Origin: Chloroflexia bacterium
GTDB taxonomy: Bacteria > Chloroflexota > Chloroflexia > Thermomicrobiales > UBA6265
NCBI GenBank assembly: GCA_013696525.1
Contig: JACCYK010000642.1
Coordinates: 1 to 6,034 of the forward strand
Length of the DNA: 6,034 nt
Direction of reading: 5' to 3'
Of the stretch, positions 4,224 through 6,034 are shown piece by piece. Within the stretch, counting starts at the first letter, position 1. The number at the start of each line of letters is the position of its first letter. A model generated the notes under the pieces. That model searched no databases, had not been told where the DNA came from, and worked only from the letters and a program-made list of their open reading frames with translations. The translations under genes were made by a program, and so were the position numbers.

Positions 4224-5249
4224 AGACAGATATCGGAGCCCGGTATCGCAGGCGATCGTGGCGATTACGGCTCCTGGCTCAGCTTGGGCCGCGAGCCGCA
4301 TCGCCGCCGCGACGTTGGCGCCGGTCGAGATCCCGCCGAAAATGCCCTCCCGCCGCGCCAATGCGCGCATAGTCTCGGTCGCTTCGTCATCCGAGGCCGT
4401 GAGCGTACCGTCGCACAGGGCCGGCTCCCAGGCGGGCGGGACGAACGCATAGCCGGCACCCTGGAGCTTGTGACCTGGATTCGTCACCGGTTGCCCGGCG
4501 AGGACGGGCGCACCAGCCGGCTCGACCGCATAGCAGGCGATCGCCGGGTCACGCCGCTTCAACGCCCGCGCGACGCCGACGAAGGTGCCGCCCGTACCGA
4601 CGATGGCGACGAACGCCGCCAATGCTCCCGGCCGGCCACCGGCTTGGTGCCACAGCTCCGGCCCGGTGGTCGCTTCGTGGGCGGCGGGGTTGTCCGGGTT
4701 CGTGAACTGATCTGGACGCCAGGCGCCGAGGGATCGCACCAGCTCCTGAGTCCGTTGCTCTACTAATTCCAGGTCGGCGCCGCTCACCTGGCCGGGGACG
4801 CCGCCCGGCATCTGCGGCACAAGCTCAACTCTCGCCCCATATGCGGCGAGAGTTTGACGCCGTTCCGGGCTGTTGCCTTCGCTCATCACCGCGATTAAGC
4901 GGTATCCTTTCACGGCACAAACAATGGCGAGCCCGATCCCCATATTGCCACTGGTCAACTCGACCACGGTGCCGCCGGGTCGGAGATCGCCTCGCGCCTC
5001 GGCCGCTTCCAGGCAGGCGAGCGCGGCCCGGTCCTTGATACTGCCGCCCGGATTCGCCAGCTCAAGCTTGAGCAACACCCGCCCCGGCAATCCCGCGCCC
5101 AACCGGTCCAGCCAAACGGCCGGCGTCCGCCCAATGGTGCCAAGCACCGACGAAGTCGTGAGTCGTGGGTCGTAAGTCTTGAGTCTTGAGTCATCGGATT
5201 TGGCTTTTCCGCTCTCGTCCGGGTCGCGTGCTATGCTTGCATCCACCAT
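4200..5249 (-). CDS. Cysteine synthase-family PLP enzyme
   Basis: The 349-residue product is a fold-type II PLP enzyme of the O-acetylserine sulfhydrylase/cystathionine beta-synthase group. These enzymes make cysteine from an activated serine and sulfide in the cytoplasm. It has LGTIGRTPAV (36-45), NPGGSIKDRAA with the Schiff-base lysine K72, TSGNMGIGLA (99-108), NPDNPAAHEATTGPELW (184-200), the phosphate-binding GTGGT (218-222), HKLQGAGYAFVP (260-271) and GGISTGANVAAAM (305-317). The usual TSGNTG is TSGNMG here. The N-terminus is about 30 residues longer than usual, and part of it (SDDSRLKTYDPRLTTSS, 18-34) is encoded by a 7-bp repeat array. The C-terminal SILTQR is encoded by the CRISPR-repeat-like sequence. 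GAGGG (5256-5260) six bases before ATG 5249 supports this start; GTG for V35 would give a standard length but lacks an RBS. Cystathionine-forming or phosphoserine-using variants are alternatives. Confidence 0.87.
   Translation of the reverse strand: MVDASIARDPDESGKAKSDDSRLKTYDPRLTTSSVLGTIGRTPAVWLDRLGAGLPGRVLLKLELANPGGSIKDRAALACLEAAEARGDLRPGGTVVELTSGNMGIGLAIVCAVKGYRLIAVMSEGNSPERRQTLAAYGARVELVPQMPGGVPGQVSGADLELVEQRTQELVRSLGAWRPDQFTNPDNPAAHEATTGPELWHQAGGRPGALAAFVAIVGTGGTFVGVARALKRRDPAIACYAVEPAGAPVLAGQPVTNPGHKLQGAGYAFVPPAWEPALCDGTLTASDDEATETMRALARREGIFGGISTGANVAAAMRLAAQAEPGAVIATIACDTGLRYLSVSILTQR
5154..5195 (-). repeat. 7-bp tandem repeat array (AGTCGTG on plus strand), array B, intragenic
   Basis: Six units in exact 7-bp phase start at 5154, 5161, 5168, 5175, 5182 and 5189: AGTCGTG, AGTCGTG, GGTCGTA, AGTCTTG, AGTCTTG and AGTCATC. 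The array lies within the open frame of the cysteine synthase gene, between its RBS-supported ATG and the first conserved enzyme motif. Fifteen bases, 5164-5178, are the exact reverse complement of 5268-5282 in array C. Confidence 0.8.
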
Positions 5250-5264
5250 GACTGGCCCTCGTCA

Positions 5265-5292
5265 CACGACTTACGACCCACGCCTGACGACT
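5265..5292 (+). repeat. 7-bp tandem repeat array (CACGACT type), array C
   Basis: Four phased units, CACGACT, TACGACC, CACGCCT and GACGACT, fill more than half of the 51-bp gap between the divergent cysteine synthase and PhnP-like genes. The array ends eight bases before the ATG of the latter and occupies the place where a Shine-Dalgarno sequence would be expected. GACTTACGACCCACG (5268-5282) is an exact inverted copy of part of array B. Confidence 0.75.
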
Positions 5293-5300
5293 TGCTTCCG

Positions 5301-6034
5301 ATGCTCGACCTGACGTTTCTCGGCACCGGGACCTCGAACGGGGTTCCGGTCATCGGCTGCGAATGTGCGGTCTGCCACTCGCCCGACCCGCGTGATCGGC
5401 GGACCCGGTCCTCGGTCGTGATTCGCGACCACGAGCGGGTCTACCTGATCGACACCGCGACCGAGCTTCGCGCCCAGGCCCTGGCCGCCGGCCTCAATCG
5501 GGTAGACGCGGTGCTGATGACGCACGCCCACGCCGATCATACCGGCGGCTTCGACGACCTGCGGCGCTTCAATGAGCTGATGGGGCGGCACCTCCCGGTC
5601 TACGCCAACCCGATCACCGCCGCGATGCTGCGCGAACGCTACGCCTACGCCTTCGTCGATCAGTACCCATTCTACGGCGGCAAACCAGATCTGCTGTTGC
5701 ACGACGTGGACGCTCCGTTCACGCCGTTCGACCGCGAGATCGTGCCGCTACCGGTCTTCCACGGCCGGCTGCCGATCCTTGGCTACCGGATCGGGCCGAT
5801 TGCCTACATCACCGATGCGAAGACCATTCCGGCATCGACGCTCGGATTACTCGACGGGCTCGAGATCCTGGTCCTGAACGGGCTGCGGGATCACCCGCAT
5901 CCGACGCACCTCTCCATCGCCGAGGCGGTCGCCATTATCCGCCAGGTGCAACCCCGACGGGCCTATCTGACGCATCTGTCGCACGAGCTCAGTCACGCCG
6001 CCGCCAGCGGCCTGATCCCGGCCGGGATCGAGAT
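5301..6034 (+). CDS. PhnP-like metallo-beta-lactamase-fold phosphodiesterase (3' truncated)
   Basis: The frame is open from ATG 5301 to the window edge, giving 244 residues. The start MLDLTFLGTGTSNGVPVIGC aligns by eye with the PhnP N-terminus. C20-x-C22-x2-C25 matches the structural zinc cluster of PhnP. The catalytic site is visible as THAHADH (H75, H77, D79, H80), H154 in FHGRLPILGY, D172 in YITDAK, and H225 in YLTHLSHEL. The last residues (SGLIPAGIE) correspond to the PhnP C-terminal region, so only some 10-20 residues should be missing. PhnP cleaves phosphoribosyl 1,2-cyclic phosphate in phosphonate breakdown, and relatives act on other cyclic phosphodiesters. No other phn gene is in the window, so the substrate is open. 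There is no Shine-Dalgarno; a 7-bp repeat array ends eight bases before the ATG, which suggests leaderless or SD-independent initiation. TTG 5292 is a weaker alternative. Confidence 0.88.
   Translation, partial: MLDLTFLGTGTSNGVPVIGCECAVCHSPDPRDRRTRSSVVIRDHERVYLIDTATELRAQALAAGLNRVDAVLMTHAHADHTGGFDDLRRFNELMGRHLPVYANPITAAMLRERYAYAFVDQYPFYGGKPDLLLHDVDAPFTPFDREIVPLPVFHGRLPILGYRIGPIAYITDAKTIPASTLGLLDGLEILVLNGLRDHPHPTHLSIAEAVAIIRQVQPRRAYLTHLSHELSHAAASGLIPAGIE

Noticed and set aside
4188..4260. A true CRISPR array
   Set aside because: Only one repeat-like unit is present; the following DNA is cysteine synthase coding sequence with no second GATTGAAAC in the window.
5271..5702. Minus-strand open frame opposite the PhnP-like gene
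   Set aside because: The plus strand has the complete PhnP metal-site motif set; the minus frame has no recognisable motif.

Overview
The window is GC-rich bacterial DNA with short intergenic gaps and strong GC bias at third codon positions. The gene content and the style of dispersed repeats would fit a Chloroflexota (Thermomicrobia-like) genome, but that placement is a guess from impression, not a sequence match.

Layout. (1) 2-340: the 3' end of a plus-strand gene, possibly an HD-domain phosphohydrolase. (2) 341-726: a gene-free stretch full of dyad symmetry. It holds two inverted copies of one repeat family (375-425 and 634-684) around a 17-bp perfect inverted repeat (536-581). (3) 727-1149 (-): a VOC/glyoxalase-fold protein, divergent from a small one-helix membrane protein (1207-1389, +). 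(4) 1407-3590 (-): a probable three-gene unit, transcribed right to left. It comprises a 38-residue C-x2-C/H-x4-H microprotein, a secreted glucose/sorbosone dehydrogenase-type protein whose start codon overlaps the microprotein stop (TGATG), and an extended SDR resembling uronate dehydrogenase. (5) 3708-4172 (+): a PRC-barrel/DUF2171-like protein followed by a terminator hairpin. (6) 4200-5249 (-): a cysteine synthase-family PLP enzyme. (7) 5301-end (+): a PhnP-like metallo-beta-lactamase-fold phosphodiesterase, cut by the window edge.

How the genes may work together. The dehydrogenase and the uronate dehydrogenase-like SDR are both sugar-oxidising families and are co-directional 52 bp apart, so a small sugar or sugar-acid oxidation operon is a reasonable inference. 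The microprotein is a possible coupled partner. The other genes look like independent housekeeping units.

The most unusual content is at gene ends. A 36-nt sequence with the architecture of a CRISPR repeat (stem-loop plus a GATTGAAAC end) lies alone across the 3' end of the cysteine synthase gene and encodes its last residues. A 7-bp repeat (consensus CACGACT / AGTCGTG) forms three phased arrays at gene boundaries. One supplies the last codons and stop of the sugar dehydrogenase, one encodes part of the cysteine synthase N-terminus, and one fills the leader of the PhnP-like gene.
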